Below, piece by piece: positions 1 to 9,272 of a stretch of 64,000 bases of DNA. How positions within the stretch are numbered: the first letter of the stretch is position 1; the number at the start of each line of letters is the position of its first letter. The stretch is from Scheffersomyces stipitis CBS 6054 (taxonomy: Eukaryota > Ascomycota > Pichiomycetes > Serinales > Debaryomycetaceae): positions 1 to 64,000 of the forward strand of contig NC_009045.1 in assembly GCF_000209165.1 (NCBI RefSeq). Direction: 5' to 3'. The position numbers were made by a program, and so were the translations under genes. The notes under the pieces are model-generated. The model saw nothing but the letters and a program-made list of their open reading frames with translations. It was not told where the DNA came from and made no database searches.

Positions 1-380
1 GAAAAGATCCATACCGCAAGACGTGAAAAGATCCATACCGCAAGACGTGAAAAGATCCATACCGCAAGACGTGAAAAGATCCATACCGCAAGACGTGAAA
101 AGATCCATACCGCAAGACGTGAAAAGATCCATACCGCAAGACGTGAAAAGATCCATACCGCAAGACGTGAAAAGATCCATACCGCAAGACGTGAAAAGAT
201 CCATACCGCAAGACGTGAAAAGATCCATACCGCAAGACGTGAAAAGATCCATACCGCAAGACGTGAAAAGATCCATACCGCAAGACGTGAAAAGATCCAT
301 ACCGCAAGACGTGAAAAGATCCATACCGCAAGACGTGAAAAGATCCATACCGCAAGACGTGAAAAGATCCATACCGCAAG
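1..380. repeat. Telomeric tandem array, 24-bp unit, 15 full copies plus 20 bases
   Basis: A perfect 24-bp repeat (first half gaaaagatccat, second half accgcaagacgt) runs from base 1 with no variants, ending after 20 bases of a sixteenth copy at 380. The complementary strand is G/T-rich (16 of 24 bases) and contains ggtatggatct, resembling the ggtgtacggatgt core of other Candida-clade telomeres. With the C-rich strand on + at the left edge, the orientation is that of a left chromosome end. Because 24 is a multiple of three, a reading frame stays open through it, but that frame is only the repeat translated. No companion evidence such as the telomerase RNA template is in the window. Confidence 0.9.
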
Positions 381-575
381 GCCCGTGCCGCTATTATACA
401 TCCGTGCCGCAACTATTAACTCACACCCCTTTGGTCACGTTATATCCTATTTGGGTCGCCTCATTTAACTTCCGTGCCTCAACCAAAATCTTGCATATTT
501 GGTCACGTTATGTCCTGCCCGTGCAAACAACTAGTATCTCGTAAATTTTGTCACGTTATGTCCTATTTTGGGAGA
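381..575. repeat. Degenerate subtelomeric repeats next to the telomere
   Basis: Directly inside the telomeric array two short motifs recur. The first is tttggtcacgttatgtcct or close variants, near 430-450, 498-516 and 546-564, sometimes continued by atttggg. The second is ccgtgcc, at about 383, 402 and 472, with a shorter ccgtgc near 518. Spacing is irregular (about 48-68 bases), so this is an eroded array rather than a clean minisatellite. No gene is visible here. Confidence 0.55.
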
Positions 576-1636
576 ATTTCATACAGGACTATTGGCAAAA
601 TCTGACGTAAGCATTTTACATCTGCAGCAATAGATTAGACAACACTCCGGTCACGTGAGTGGCTGCTTTTGGGCGAATCGATACATGTACCGCGAAGAAT
701 GTCGTATGTCACATTCCATCCTCGCACAAAAAACTGGAATACTTGTGAAAACTTGGATAAAAACACCCTACCTCAAAGCCTTCTCATACAACTGGTTGTC
801 AATACACAATGGAGCAATCTCGACTAGATCAAACTTGTCCAACTTTTCGTACGAGTGACTACCTATTGAGGGGTATCAATTGTTCAGACAATATTCTCTT
901 GACCTGTCGCTACTGTTCTGACCACCGATTTACCTATGGCAATGCTTTGCTAATTTGGTACATCTGCTAGACAAGACGCCCACCTGGTCTAATAGAATCC
1001 TACTGTTGATCATTATGTAATTCCATAAAAATCCAGGATATCCTACTTCAAATGAATCAATTGATGATCTTCATAATTATTTTCAAACTTTGGGGATCTC
1101 GCCATCCTTTTATACCTCTCAGTTCTCATTTTAGTAATACACGCACATCAAATGCGCTTAAATTGTTTCACTACTATATTGACTGTACATAACTCCCTAT
1201 CAATCAATTCTAGTCATGTGATTCTAAATGGATAATCCTCCCTCCAAATTCACAACAACTCAATATAATACAACCCAATATAATACAATATCACATTCAC
1301 ATTAATCCTACGTCATGATATCCACAATAACTAACATTACATATCCATATTCTTACAATCTTAACTTTTCCCTTACCTTTATTACTTCTCTCAATTTTCT
1401 TGTGTGCAGAGATGTACTGATTGTCTTTCTGGAAAGAATGCGAAAAATAATATAAAAATACTAATTGCTGCAATAACATTTCTGTAAATAATTTTGTACA
1501 TTTATCATTATTTGATTCTATAACAAATACTCGCATAGGTCACAGCTGCAAAATACATCGCAAATGGGATACGAGATGTATTTAAATCAACCTATAGAGT
1601 GAATTTGCACTTTAGGTAAAACTTTGAATACATTCG
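576..1636. other. Subtelomeric non-coding stretch
   Basis: I see no credible gene. Open frames at 655-858 and 1297-1536 are short, start at non-ATG codons or lie in the dispersed repeat, and show no domain. An E-box-like tcacgtga is at 651-658. The dispersed repeat copy at 996-1475 occupies the right half. The regulator gene ends at 1637, so 1480-1636 also serves as its 3' flank. Confidence 0.6.
996..1475 (+). repeat. Dispersed subtelomeric repeat, copy 1
   Basis: This segment aligns colinearly, on the same strand, with 9463-9916. Shared blocks include aatcctactgttgatc at the left end, tttatacctctcag, gtcatgtgattct, ctccctccaaattcacaaca, acaataactaacatta, tatccatattcttaca and aaaatactaattgctgca at the right end. 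The copies have diverged by substitutions and small indels. Inner ends TGTTG...GCTGCA resemble a yeast LTR (TG...CA), but I find no target-site duplication and the left homology continues outside TG. It may be an old solo LTR or a subtelomeric element. Confidence 0.7.
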
Positions 1637-3340
1637 TTAAGTCCATGCAGCTATTCCAAGGGCTTGCTCAGGTGAGTCACTACAAGAGGCATCAGACGTT
1701 ATCTTCTTTTCAATTACTGCTTCGATTTCTGGACTGGAGACAGGAGAGAAATGCATCCTAGGTATAGGATTAGCATTGACTATGCCCTCGATCTTTTTAT
1801 ACAATTCCGACGGAAGAACCAAATTAGTCTTGAATTTGGAGATGAGCCAGAATATCGACGTCATAGCGTTCAGGCATGCAAACGTATCCACACTATTCCT
1901 AATATATGTAAAGTCATTCATTGTGTCAGCCAAACCATTGGCAATTTCTAATAATTTAACAATCACGCCTGGACCATTATACTCAAATGCATTCGTGGGC
2001 AAGTTGCTGGTCGAAGTCAAGAAGTCGTAGGCAATAGTAACCGGATACTTTACACTTAAACAGTCATTCTCTTCTCGGTTGATAGATAGGAGTCCATTCT
2101 GAAAGGCAATGTGCCAAACAAGAGATCTCATCCAATGCTTAGAGAGTAACAAGTTGACCTTCTGGATATCTGTGGCCATAGTCGTTATCGATATGCCTTT
2201 AATCCCTTTATCTACATCCACCACCCAACCTTCTGTGATGTTATTAATCGGCAAGTAGAAGAATTTCTCGAGGTAATCAAAGTTACCACTAAATGTGTTA
2301 TTGCTATGCGAGGCACTCATTTTTTCAAAGAATAAACGATCAGGAACAGAAAATATTCTAACGAGTTCAGTGAACCCAGTCAAGAGATCAGAATATTCCT
2401 CACCATCATACATTGGGAACGGTATACTAGGATCTAGAATGATTGGCAAGCCAAACTGTATACACATAAATCTCTCTGTGACCAATAAAAGATAGTATAT
2501 TTTCCGCAAACGATGAACTTCAGCAGGAGGTTTTCCCAAATAAGTAGCTGCATCCTGTAAACGCATGATTTGGGCCATAGAAATAGCCTCTCTCAAGTAT
2601 GTGATTCCAGCAGCTTTTCCTCCGCTGTTGTTGAAATAATAAATACACAAGAAGAAAGAAGTTAACAAGGTCTCACTCGTTGGATTGAGAGAATGTTCAT
2701 ACTCATTTCGTATTCTGAGAGCCAATAAGGCGTAATCTCGAGCTTGGATTCCAGAAGGGAGCTTGGATATGGTTGAGCTTTCGCTAATGAATGTAGTCTG
2801 TTTGGAGATAGCAGCACACAAGGCTAAACATAGGGCATACGAAATAGAACCTTCTTCATAGAGATGTTCTCCCGGCGAGATAGTTGAAAGCTTAGTCACA
2901 AAATCTGTCACTGATAATACGGGCCACATACTGTAGTACCATGTTTGATAAACCTGAAGACATGGAAGTAAAAGGTCCATCGGAATAAGTCCCTTTGTAA
3001 CTGGTCTCCTAGGTCCGAAAAAGTTGGATGAAGTTGTAGGAGGCAGTTCTATTGAAGCGAATGGAAAGTATTCAGTATTGACTGCCAATTTATCCATGGG
3101 CTTGGTTGGACCTGAAAAGAACTGAATCGACTCCGCTGGGAAGAAATGCTGATCCAGGAGCTTCTTTGACTTGGGCCCAGACTTCTTTATTATTCTGTTA
3201 TTGGTGCAAGGTATTCCATCGTTGAGACAACGAGCACAAGGTCTAGAATCCGAACATTTGATCTTTCTAAGAGCACATCCGTCGCAGGGCCGAGAACGCT
3301 TGAGCTTTCGGGAACTTGCAGCAGTTGCTACAGACGACAT
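1637..3340 (-). CDS. SUC1-like: Zn2Cys6 transcription activator, Mal/Suc1 family
   Basis: This is a fungal zinc-cluster regulator of about 567 residues. The cluster C-x2-C-x6-C-x5-C-x2-C-x6-C (C19, C22, C29, C35, C38, C45 from the chosen ATG) sits at the N terminus after a basic run and is followed by the kkSGPKskk linker typical of MAL activators. The rest matches the fungal-specific transcription factor domain and is clearly paralogous to 35094-36968 (shared LLPCLQVYQTW, LRKIYYLLLVTERF and LLTGFTELV). C. albicans Suc1 and S. cerevisiae Mal63 activate maltose/sucrose genes. The neighbouring permease and maltase make that role likely here. The frame extends upstream to a TTG at 3427 but its first ATG is at 3340, which I use. 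A short upstream ORF precedes it. Confidence 0.85.
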   Translation of the reverse strand: MSSVATAASSRKLKRSRPCDGCALRKIKCSDSRPCARCLNDGIPCTNNRIIKKSGPKSKKLLDQHFFPAESIQFFSGPTKPMDKLAVNTEYFPFASIELPPTTSSNFFGPRRPVTKGLIPMDLLLPCLQVYQTWYYSMWPVLSVTDFVTKLSTISPGEHLYEEGSISYALCLALCAAISKQTTFISESSTISKLPSGIQARDYALLALRIRNEYEHSLNPTSETLLTSFFLCIYYFNNSGGKAAGITYLREAISMAQIMRLQDAATYLGKPPAEVHRLRKIYYLLLVTERFMCIQFGLPIILDPSIPFPMYDGEEYSDLLTGFTELVRIFSVPDRLFFEKMSASHSNNTFSGNFDYLEKFFYLPINNITEGWVVDVDKGIKGISITTMATDIQKVNLLLSKHWMRSLVWHIAFQNGLLSINREENDCLSVKYPVTIAYDFLTSTSNLPTNAFEYNGPGVIVKLLEIANGLADTMNDFTYIRNSVDTFACLNAMTSIFWLISKFKTNLVLPSELYKKIEGIVNANPIPRMHFSPVSSPEIEAVIEKKITSDASCSDSPEQALGIAAWT

Positions 3341-3389
3341 CAGATTGTTCTTAGCTCCACTAGAATAGTTCTGGTCTTGGGAAATGGAA

Positions 3390-3434
3390 TCAATTGATGA
3401 ATCTCTTGGACTTTTCTCTAAAGTCAACTAGCAT
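3390..3434 (-). promoter_or_regulatory. Short upstream ORF (14 codons) before the Mal/Suc1-type activator
   Basis: On the minus strand an ATG at 3434 opens a 14-codon frame ending with TGA at 3390, about 50 bases before the ATG (3340) of the activator. It is in a different frame from the main coding sequence. If the transcript begins upstream of 3434, scanning ribosomes would meet this ATG first, which could damp translation. The transcription start is unknown, so this is inference. Confidence 0.35.
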
Positions 3435-4661
3435 CAAAAAATGCGGAGGCACTGAAGAGAAGGTAGCCACTTTTTTTCAAGGAGGAATCGTAGGAGCAAT
3501 TTTGTTGGTTTTGGAAGATCAGATTCAGCTGAAGATCGGATACATCTGGATATTACTCTGCCAGGCACAGCAGCGCACTTGATAGTTAGTGTTTGTTTTG
3601 TTGAATAGCTTCTCGAATCACCTTTTGGGATAATTCGGGATACATTTTCTGTAACTTTTGTTTATACGCACTTCATGGAAAATTAGCTCGATGAAGTGCG
3701 TATCCGCAACCACTCAGCTTCACCAATGTCATTCATCCTTTTTCAGTATATACAGTACATATGACATCTCCCCCTTAATTTGAGGAGTTCCTAAGTATGG
3801 CAAGAATGGTTTACTCAAGCGATGTTTCTCCAGCATACTCAGCCTTGTTGCACATGCTCCAACTTTTATGGAAATGAATATTTTCTTCGATTCTAATAAC
3901 GATATGTAGAAAAACTCTGCTATCCCCGTCAGATTATGTGATTTGACTACTTTACAGGTAAGATACCTTTGCTCTGAAACCACAGCCCATAGCTAGAAAC
4001 TTGCAAAATACGGGGGCATTTCATTCTCATCAGATCTCCACTAATTACAGGCAGTACGAAATTGCTGCTATTTCAATTTCTAATAATAAAAAATGAAAAC
4101 CTTGAATGAAATGTGTCTTGTTCCCAGGTGGATATAAGTAATTCATAGCATACAAAAAAATGAATATGAACTAAATTATATTAGACTGACATATAGCAGG
4201 GTAATTATGACATTCAATCTTTTTTCAACTAAATTTAAATTACTTCAAATCCTTGATTTTGTGAAATCGTTAGAATATTTTTTCGAACAGAGAAGGAAGT
4301 GTTTCTATACCAATGTCACAATTATGATTTTATTGAAGAAGTTAGATTACTCTTAAATTACCAGAAAATTACAAGGAAGTCATATTTGATTCCAGAATAA
4401 GAGTTCAAATTTATAATACATGGTTGTTTTCTTATCCTTTCAATACAATATAAAGGACTACAGCTCCTTCTGAATTACTCTCTGAGCCATTTGCATAGTA
4501 TTCTTCTGATTTACGAAAAATTGGGGGCGAAATAGAATTAGTTTGCTTTTCATATCTTAACAGTGGGCAATAATATATCAATTCACGATAACATTTATAT
4601 TTAGTTGAATAAAACTAAATACCAGTAGCTTTTACCTAGTAGAACAAACGACCTTATTTTT
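3435..4661. other. Intergenic: promoter of the activator and 3' flank of the permease
   Basis: No gene is supported. The frame at 3729-3983 (minus) is short and has no recognisable feature. The stretch is AT-rich, especially 4080-4660. The one conspicuous structure is the inverted repeat at 3664-3703. Confidence 0.6.
3664..3703. repeat. Perfect 13-bp inverted repeat with 14-base spacer
   Basis: The arms atacgcacttcat (3664-3676) and atgaagtgcgtat (3691-3703) are exact reverse complements, separated by 14 bases. It lies about 325 bases upstream of the activator ATG at 3340. It could be a dimeric regulator site, a hairpin in a transcript or a terminator-like element. The sequence alone does not decide. 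Confidence 0.7.
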
Positions 4662-6419
4662 CTAAGTAGAGACCTGGACCTTTTCAATGATATCTTCCTC
4701 TTCAGCATTGTCTACATGGTCAACAAAATGTTTGATTCCTGTTTCACCATATCTTTCCATCAACTTACCAGCATCAAAGACTTCAACTTCAGTAGATTTG
4801 AACTTTCTAGCTGAAACACCATCTTGGAACAAGACTTCCAATTCGGCGTAGGTTCTGTTTCTGGTTTCTGGTAATTCGAAGTAAACCCAGATGGATCCAA
4901 CGAGGGAAAATCCAGCCCAGAAGAAACCAGTTTTAGCTTTCCAATTCCAAGCAGTTGGGTTTAACATGTACGGAGTAATAACACCGACAATTATGTTAGC
5001 AACATTGTACATGTTCCTGGAAAGCATGACAGTTTTGGTACGTAACTTGGACGATGGAATTTCAGCGACAATACAGTAACACAATGGACCAACAGTCAAA
5101 TCGTAAACAAAAGTAAAGATTAACAAGAGCGTACCAACGCCCCACTTTGCACCATTGGTGTCAGAAACACCCAAACCACCAACCAAAAACAAAATAAGGC
5201 ACATAGTGCAAAGGCCGAAGAAGTAGATAGGTCTTCTACCGACCTTTTGAGAGAGGAACCAAGATCCAACAGTACCAATAATACCAAAGCAGTACTGAAT
5301 AATGGAGAAATTGAAAGACATGCTAACAGGCAAGCCAGCTTGTTGATAGAAAAGAGTCGAGTAACCCATCAAAGCGGCACCTGTAATACTTTGGAACAAC
5401 CAGGTTAGGGAAGCAATTCTTGTTCTTCTGAAGTTGGTACTTCTGAAACAGTCCTTGAATGTACCAGCATCAGCAGTGCCTTCTTCCTGGATAGTCATCT
5501 GAATCTTGGTTAGCATAGCTTGAGCCAAAACTTCCTTGTCTGGCATCTTCGAGTTTTCAGATAATAATCTCTTCAAGGATATTTTGGCTTCATCGTTTCT
5601 ACCACGCTTAACCAAGAACCAAGGTGATTCTGGAGCTAAATAAACACCAATAAACAAAGGTACGGGCCAAACCCATTGAACAGCAAAAGGAATTCTGTAA
5701 GAATTGGAGTTTCCAGCCATACTAGTTACACCTTTAAGAACGCCTGAAGAAATCAATTGACCGAACACCCAACAAACATTGACGTAACTAGTAAGATACA
5801 AACGAAGAGTCGTCGGAGCAACTTCAGAAGCATATGTCACAGTCAAAGTCTGATAAGATCCCCAGTTAATACCCAAAAGAATGTAAGCAAGCAATAAGAC
5901 CTCCTTGTTTGGAGCAAAGAATTGAAGGAAAATCAAAGCAACAGAGGTAGCCAAAGCAGTCATCAAGGTTCTTCTGTAACCATAAATATCAGCAAAAAAA
6001 CCAGCAATAGCAAGACCAATAACTGAACCACAGCTGTAACCTATATTCAAAGCAGTTTGCCATCTAGCTTCAATAATATAATCACCAAGACCTTCATCAA
6101 AGTGACCAAATTTTTTGTTGAAGGCATAGAAACCAAACAAAGAATTCAAAAGGTTAGTATCATAACCTTCCATAACCAAAGCAGTGGAAAGAATAATCGA
6201 CCACATTACAGCCTTGGGGAAAGTTTTCAAGCATTCTCTAAGAGGCATACTCTTCTCCTTGTTATCATTGTCCCTAGCTTCGTTAGACATGTCCAAGAAC
6301 CTAGCGACATAGTCGTCAACTGAATTCAAGGAAGAAACATCGGTTGTCTTCTTGGTTATAGACTCGACTACGATAGTCTTTTCAGGGTTCTTTATGTCTT
6401 CGACGTATTCACTAACCAT
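4662..6419 (-). CDS. Alpha-glucoside (maltose-type) H+ symporter, MFS sugar transporter
   Basis: The 585-residue protein belongs to the sugar porter family and resembles Mal31/Agt1 permeases, plasma-membrane proton symporters for maltose and related alpha-glucosides. Visible hallmarks are the cytosolic acidic N terminus, GYDTNLL in the first membrane segment, GYRRT after the second, PESPWFLVKRGR before the central loop, a loop of about 60 residues, GRRPIYFFGL, and PETRNRTYAELEVLF followed by RKFKST near the C terminus as in MAL permeases. Twelve membrane spans fit the hydropathy. Length is usual. The gene is divergent from the maltase across a shared promoter and downstream of the MAL-type activator, so regulated co-expression is likely. 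Exact substrate range is not readable. Confidence 0.92.
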   Translation of the reverse strand: MVSEYVEDIKNPEKTIVVESITKKTTDVSSLNSVDDYVARFLDMSNEARDNDNKEKSMPLRECLKTFPKAVMWSIILSTALVMEGYDTNLLNSLFGFYAFNKKFGHFDEGLGDYIIEARWQTALNIGYSCGSVIGLAIAGFFADIYGYRRTLMTALATSVALIFLQFFAPNKEVLLLAYILLGINWGSYQTLTVTYASEVAPTTLRLYLTSYVNVCWVFGQLISSGVLKGVTSMAGNSNSYRIPFAVQWVWPVPLFIGVYLAPESPWFLVKRGRNDEAKISLKRLLSENSKMPDKEVLAQAMLTKIQMTIQEEGTADAGTFKDCFRSTNFRRTRIASLTWLFQSITGAALMGYSTLFYQQAGLPVSMSFNFSIIQYCFGIIGTVGSWFLSQKVGRRPIYFFGLCTMCLILFLVGGLGVSDTNGAKWGVGTLLLIFTFVYDLTVGPLCYCIVAEIPSSKLRTKTVMLSRNMYNVANIIVGVITPYMLNPTAWNWKAKTGFFWAGFSLVGSIWVYFELPETRNRTYAELEVLFQDGVSARKFKSTEVEVFDAGKLMERYGETGIKHFVDHVDNAEEEDIIEKVQVST

Positions 6420-6652
6420 CTTGAGTATTAACTACTTGGTAGTGATGGATATGGAAGTTCAAAGTTGTCGAAAGTGACAACTAGGTTCTTATACATAATT
6501 GTCTTTACGGATAATCTGCATGATCAAGAATAGATCATTGTCAACCTGGGGTGGTGTTCATTTAGGGGTCACTTACGAATAGATACCTTATTCTCAAGTA
6601 GAAAGGGCTATACTTACGGCAAATAAGTTGTAGCGTCCAGAGAATAATAACG

Positions 6653-6667
6653 CGCATGAACCTACGC
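6653..6667. promoter_or_regulatory. Candidate MAL-activator site CGC-N9-CGC
   Basis: The string cgcatgaacctacgc is CGC, nine bases, CGC. As I recall it, the S. cerevisiae Mal63 activator recognises paired (C/A)GC triplets nine bases apart in the MAL61-MAL62 intergenic region, and this arrangement fits. It lies about 234 bases from the permease ATG and 886 from the maltase ATG. Occurrence by chance in 1.1 kb is possible. Confidence 0.45.
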
Positions 6668-7115
6668 AAAGATTCTTCGTGCTGCATACCCCACAGAAAA
6701 GGTGGAGAAAAATCTTTTTGTTCAAACATCCGATCTAGGAGAAGAAGCGATTGGACAATTCTTGTCTGCTCGGGGTTTATTGCTCAAATGTAGAGTTAGA
6801 ACTTAAGTTTTAAAATTAAGTTTAGTTCGAGAATCGGAGATAAGTTGATAATATTATTTTTGGGTGGTCTGTTTGGATGCTGTCAATAAAAAATCGAGGC
6901 GTTGGATTTGGATTTACGAGCTCAAAATAAATTCATGGAGAATTCTTCAGGCGCTCTATGAACTCATACGCAACACAAATCTCTTGCAAGTTTTCTAATT
7001 ATCTACAGCAAAAGCCGAGGTGCAGCTTGGTTATCAAAGGAAGGAAGAAACTGCATACAGAGGGGCGAGTGGAAGTTTCAGGAAATGTATTTACAGAATC
7101 TGTAACTATAATGTG

Positions 7116-7130
7116 CGGGGACTCAACCGG
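7116..7130. promoter_or_regulatory. Candidate zinc-cluster site CGG-N9-CGG
   Basis: Two CGG triplets flank nine bases (ggactcaac) within the divergent MAL promoter, about 424 bases before the maltase ATG. Paired CGG triplets are the usual target of Zn2Cys6 dimers, and the spacing equals that of the CGC pair at 6653. It does not match the Mal63 consensus exactly. Confidence 0.3.
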
Positions 7131-7553
7131 TAGAGCCGTTTGAAAAAATATTCAACTCCTTCTGACACTAATGATTATACTGGAATCGATATGTATTCTT
7201 CCACCCTCTTCGGCTAAATTGTTCGAAGTGAAACCGGAAGAATATACTCGATAGACTTCCCGTAGTTCTTCCGATTCTTTGCTTCCTTGAATGCTTTGCG
7301 AGATATGCAGCATAACCATTAGTTCAGCAAAAATATCAATCCTTAGATGTACTTCACGTTTGGGGTACATTTTTCAAAAGAAGGGGTAAGTACGGGTTCG
7401 AGAGTTGTCCGATAAACTATACGAGCATTATTGCACTGTCATCCCTTAAAACAGCTTCTACGAGATCTATTTAAGAGTTGAGGTTCCCGATGTGGTTTAA
7501 AATGGAAGTTTTTCTTTTGGACCACTCTAGAAAGTAATAAATTCCTTTCCAAT

Positions 7554-9272
7554 ATGACAATTGCTCGAGAATGGTGGAAAAATGCCACCGTATACCAAAT
7601 ATGGCCAGCATCCTACAAGGATTCCAATGGAGATGGTGTAGGTGATATTCCCGGTATCATCTCAACGTTAGACTATCTCAAGGATTTGGGTGTAGACGTG
7701 ATTTGGTGTAGTCCCATGTACGACTCTCCACAGGATGACATGGGGTATGATATTAGTGACTATGAAAAGGTCTATCCAGAGTATGGCACCAACGAAGATA
7801 TGCAGACACTCATAGACGAAACGCATAAGCGAGGCATGAAGTTAATATTGGATTTGGTTATCAATCATACTTCCAGCGAGCATGTCTGGTTCAAGGAGTC
7901 TAGATCTTCCAAGACAAACTCAAAGAGAGATTGGTATATTTGGAAACCTCCCAAATTTGATGCTGATGGTAACAGACACCCTCCTAACAACTGGGGATCG
8001 TTCTTTTCTGGTTCAGCTTGGGAATATGACGAGCTTACTGGAGAGTATTACTTAAGGCTCTTTGCTAGAACACAACCTGACTTGAATTGGGAAAATGAGG
8101 TAACCAGAAAGGCAATTTATGACTCTGCAATGAAGTTTTGGCTCGATAGAGGTATTGATGGCTTTAGAATTGATACAGCAGGTTTATACTCCAAAGACCA
8201 AAAGTTCCCCGATGCCAGTATTGTTTGCCCAGATGAAGAATTCCAAATGAGTTTTCAAAATACTAACAATGGCCCCCGCATTCATGAGTTCCACAAGGAA
8301 ATGTATTCAAATGTGACTAGCAACTACGATGCCATGACAGTTGGAGAAGTTGGGTTTTGTTCGCGGGAAGATTCTTTGAAATACGTCAGTGCCAAAGAAC
8401 AAGAAATGAATATGATTTTCCTCTTCGATACCATCACTGTCGGAAGGGAAGGAGGAGACACATTTGGGTACAAGGACTGGACTTTGACGGACTTCAAGAG
8501 GGCCATTCAAAAAGACACCACTTTCATCGAGGGTACTGACGCGTGGTCCACTGTCTTCATTGAAAACCATGATCAACCTAGGTCGGTTACCAGATTTGGT
8601 GGTATCAAGTACGCTTCACAGTCTGCTAAATTGATTACCTTGTTGGAATCCACTTTGACAGGTACTCTCTTCATCTACCAGGGCCAGGAGATTGGCATGG
8701 AAAATTTACCAAGATCTTGGTCTATCGATGAATACAAGGATATAAACACTATAAACTACTACAAGAAGTTTAAGGAAAAATATGGTAATGATTCTGACTT
8801 CAAAGAGAAGGAAGAAAAGTTGATGGACATTATCAACCTTGTGGCCAGAGACAACTCAAGATCTCCTGTTCAATGGAACTCTTCTACTAATGGTGGTTTC
8901 ACAAGTGGCACTCCATGGACACGAGTTAACGATAACTATAGGACCATTAATGTTGCTAGTCAGATTGACGATCCTAACTCGGTATTGAGCTTCTGGAAGA
9001 AATCTATTCAAATCAGAAAGCAGTATCAAGACTTGCTTATTTTCGGTACATTCAAGATATTGGATTTCGAAAATGAAAACGTCTTCACCTACATTAAGGA
9101 GGATGAAAAAAATGGACTTCGAAAGGCATATGTAGTGTTGAACTTCTCCAACAATTCCGTCAAGTTTGAAAAGTTGATTGGTGGTGAATTTGAACTACTT
9201 CATTGCAACGTTGGCGATGTTGACGAACTGATCTTGTCCCCATATGAAGGTCGTCTATACATTGTTGATTAA
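7554..9272 (+). CDS. Alpha-glucosidase (maltase), GH13 family
   Basis: This 572-residue enzyme hydrolyses terminal alpha-1,4-glucosidic bonds of maltose-type sugars, expected in the cytosol as there is no signal peptide. The (beta/alpha)8 GH13 barrel is complete. It has VYQIWPASYKDSNGDGVGD near the N terminus, DLVINHTS (100-107), the nucleophile in GFRIDTAG (D207), the acid/base in MTVGEVG (E265) and the transition-state residue in IENHDQ (D340). The residue after the nucleophile is Thr208. In S. cerevisiae the equivalent residue is Thr in maltases and Val in isomaltases, so maltose specificity is inferred. Length and start fit Mal12/Mal32. It diverges from the permease and is probably induced with it by the adjacent activator. 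Confidence 0.95.
   Translation: MTIAREWWKNATVYQIWPASYKDSNGDGVGDIPGIISTLDYLKDLGVDVIWCSPMYDSPQDDMGYDISDYEKVYPEYGTNEDMQTLIDETHKRGMKLILDLVINHTSSEHVWFKESRSSKTNSKRDWYIWKPPKFDADGNRHPPNNWGSFFSGSAWEYDELTGEYYLRLFARTQPDLNWENEVTRKAIYDSAMKFWLDRGIDGFRIDTAGLYSKDQKFPDASIVCPDEEFQMSFQNTNNGPRIHEFHKEMYSNVTSNYDAMTVGEVGFCSREDSLKYVSAKEQEMNMIFLFDTITVGREGGDTFGYKDWTLTDFKRAIQKDTTFIEGTDAWSTVFIENHDQPRSVTRFGGIKYASQSAKLITLLESTLTGTLFIYQGQEIGMENLPRSWSIDEYKDINTINYYKKFKEKYGNDSDFKEKEEKLMDIINLVARDNSRSPVQWNSSTNGGFTSGTPWTRVNDNYRTINVASQIDDPNSVLSFWKKSIQIRKQYQDLLIFGTFKILDFENENVFTYIKEDEKNGLRKAYVVLNFSNNSVKFEKLIGGEFELLHCNVGDVDELILSPYEGRLYIVD

Larger units (their letters stand above)
6420..7553. promoter_or_regulatory. Divergent MAL promoter between permease and maltase
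   Basis: These 1134 bases separate two divergent start codons, the usual layout of a yeast MAL operator region. No gene is supported inside; frames at 6958-7143 and 7152-7370 lack features. A TATA-like tatttaag lies at about 7468-7475, some 80 bases before the maltase ATG. Zinc-cluster-type paired triplets occur at 6653-6667 and 7116-7130. Confidence 0.7.

Noticed and set aside
1..380. CRISPR array
   Set aside because: Regular direct repeats but no spacers; eukaryotic chromosome end.
23..544. 173-codon open frame at the left edge
   Set aside because: It is the 24-bp telomeric repeat translated (24 is a multiple of three), continuing into degenerate subtelomeric DNA. It starts at GTG and has no protein features.
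655..858. Small subtelomeric open frame
   Set aside because: GTG start, 67 codons, no domain, no signal of coding composition.
996..1475. Call of a solo LTR retrotransposon relic
   Set aside because: TG...CA-like ends exist in both copies, but similarity extends outside TG and there is no target-site duplication, so I kept the neutral call of dispersed repeat.
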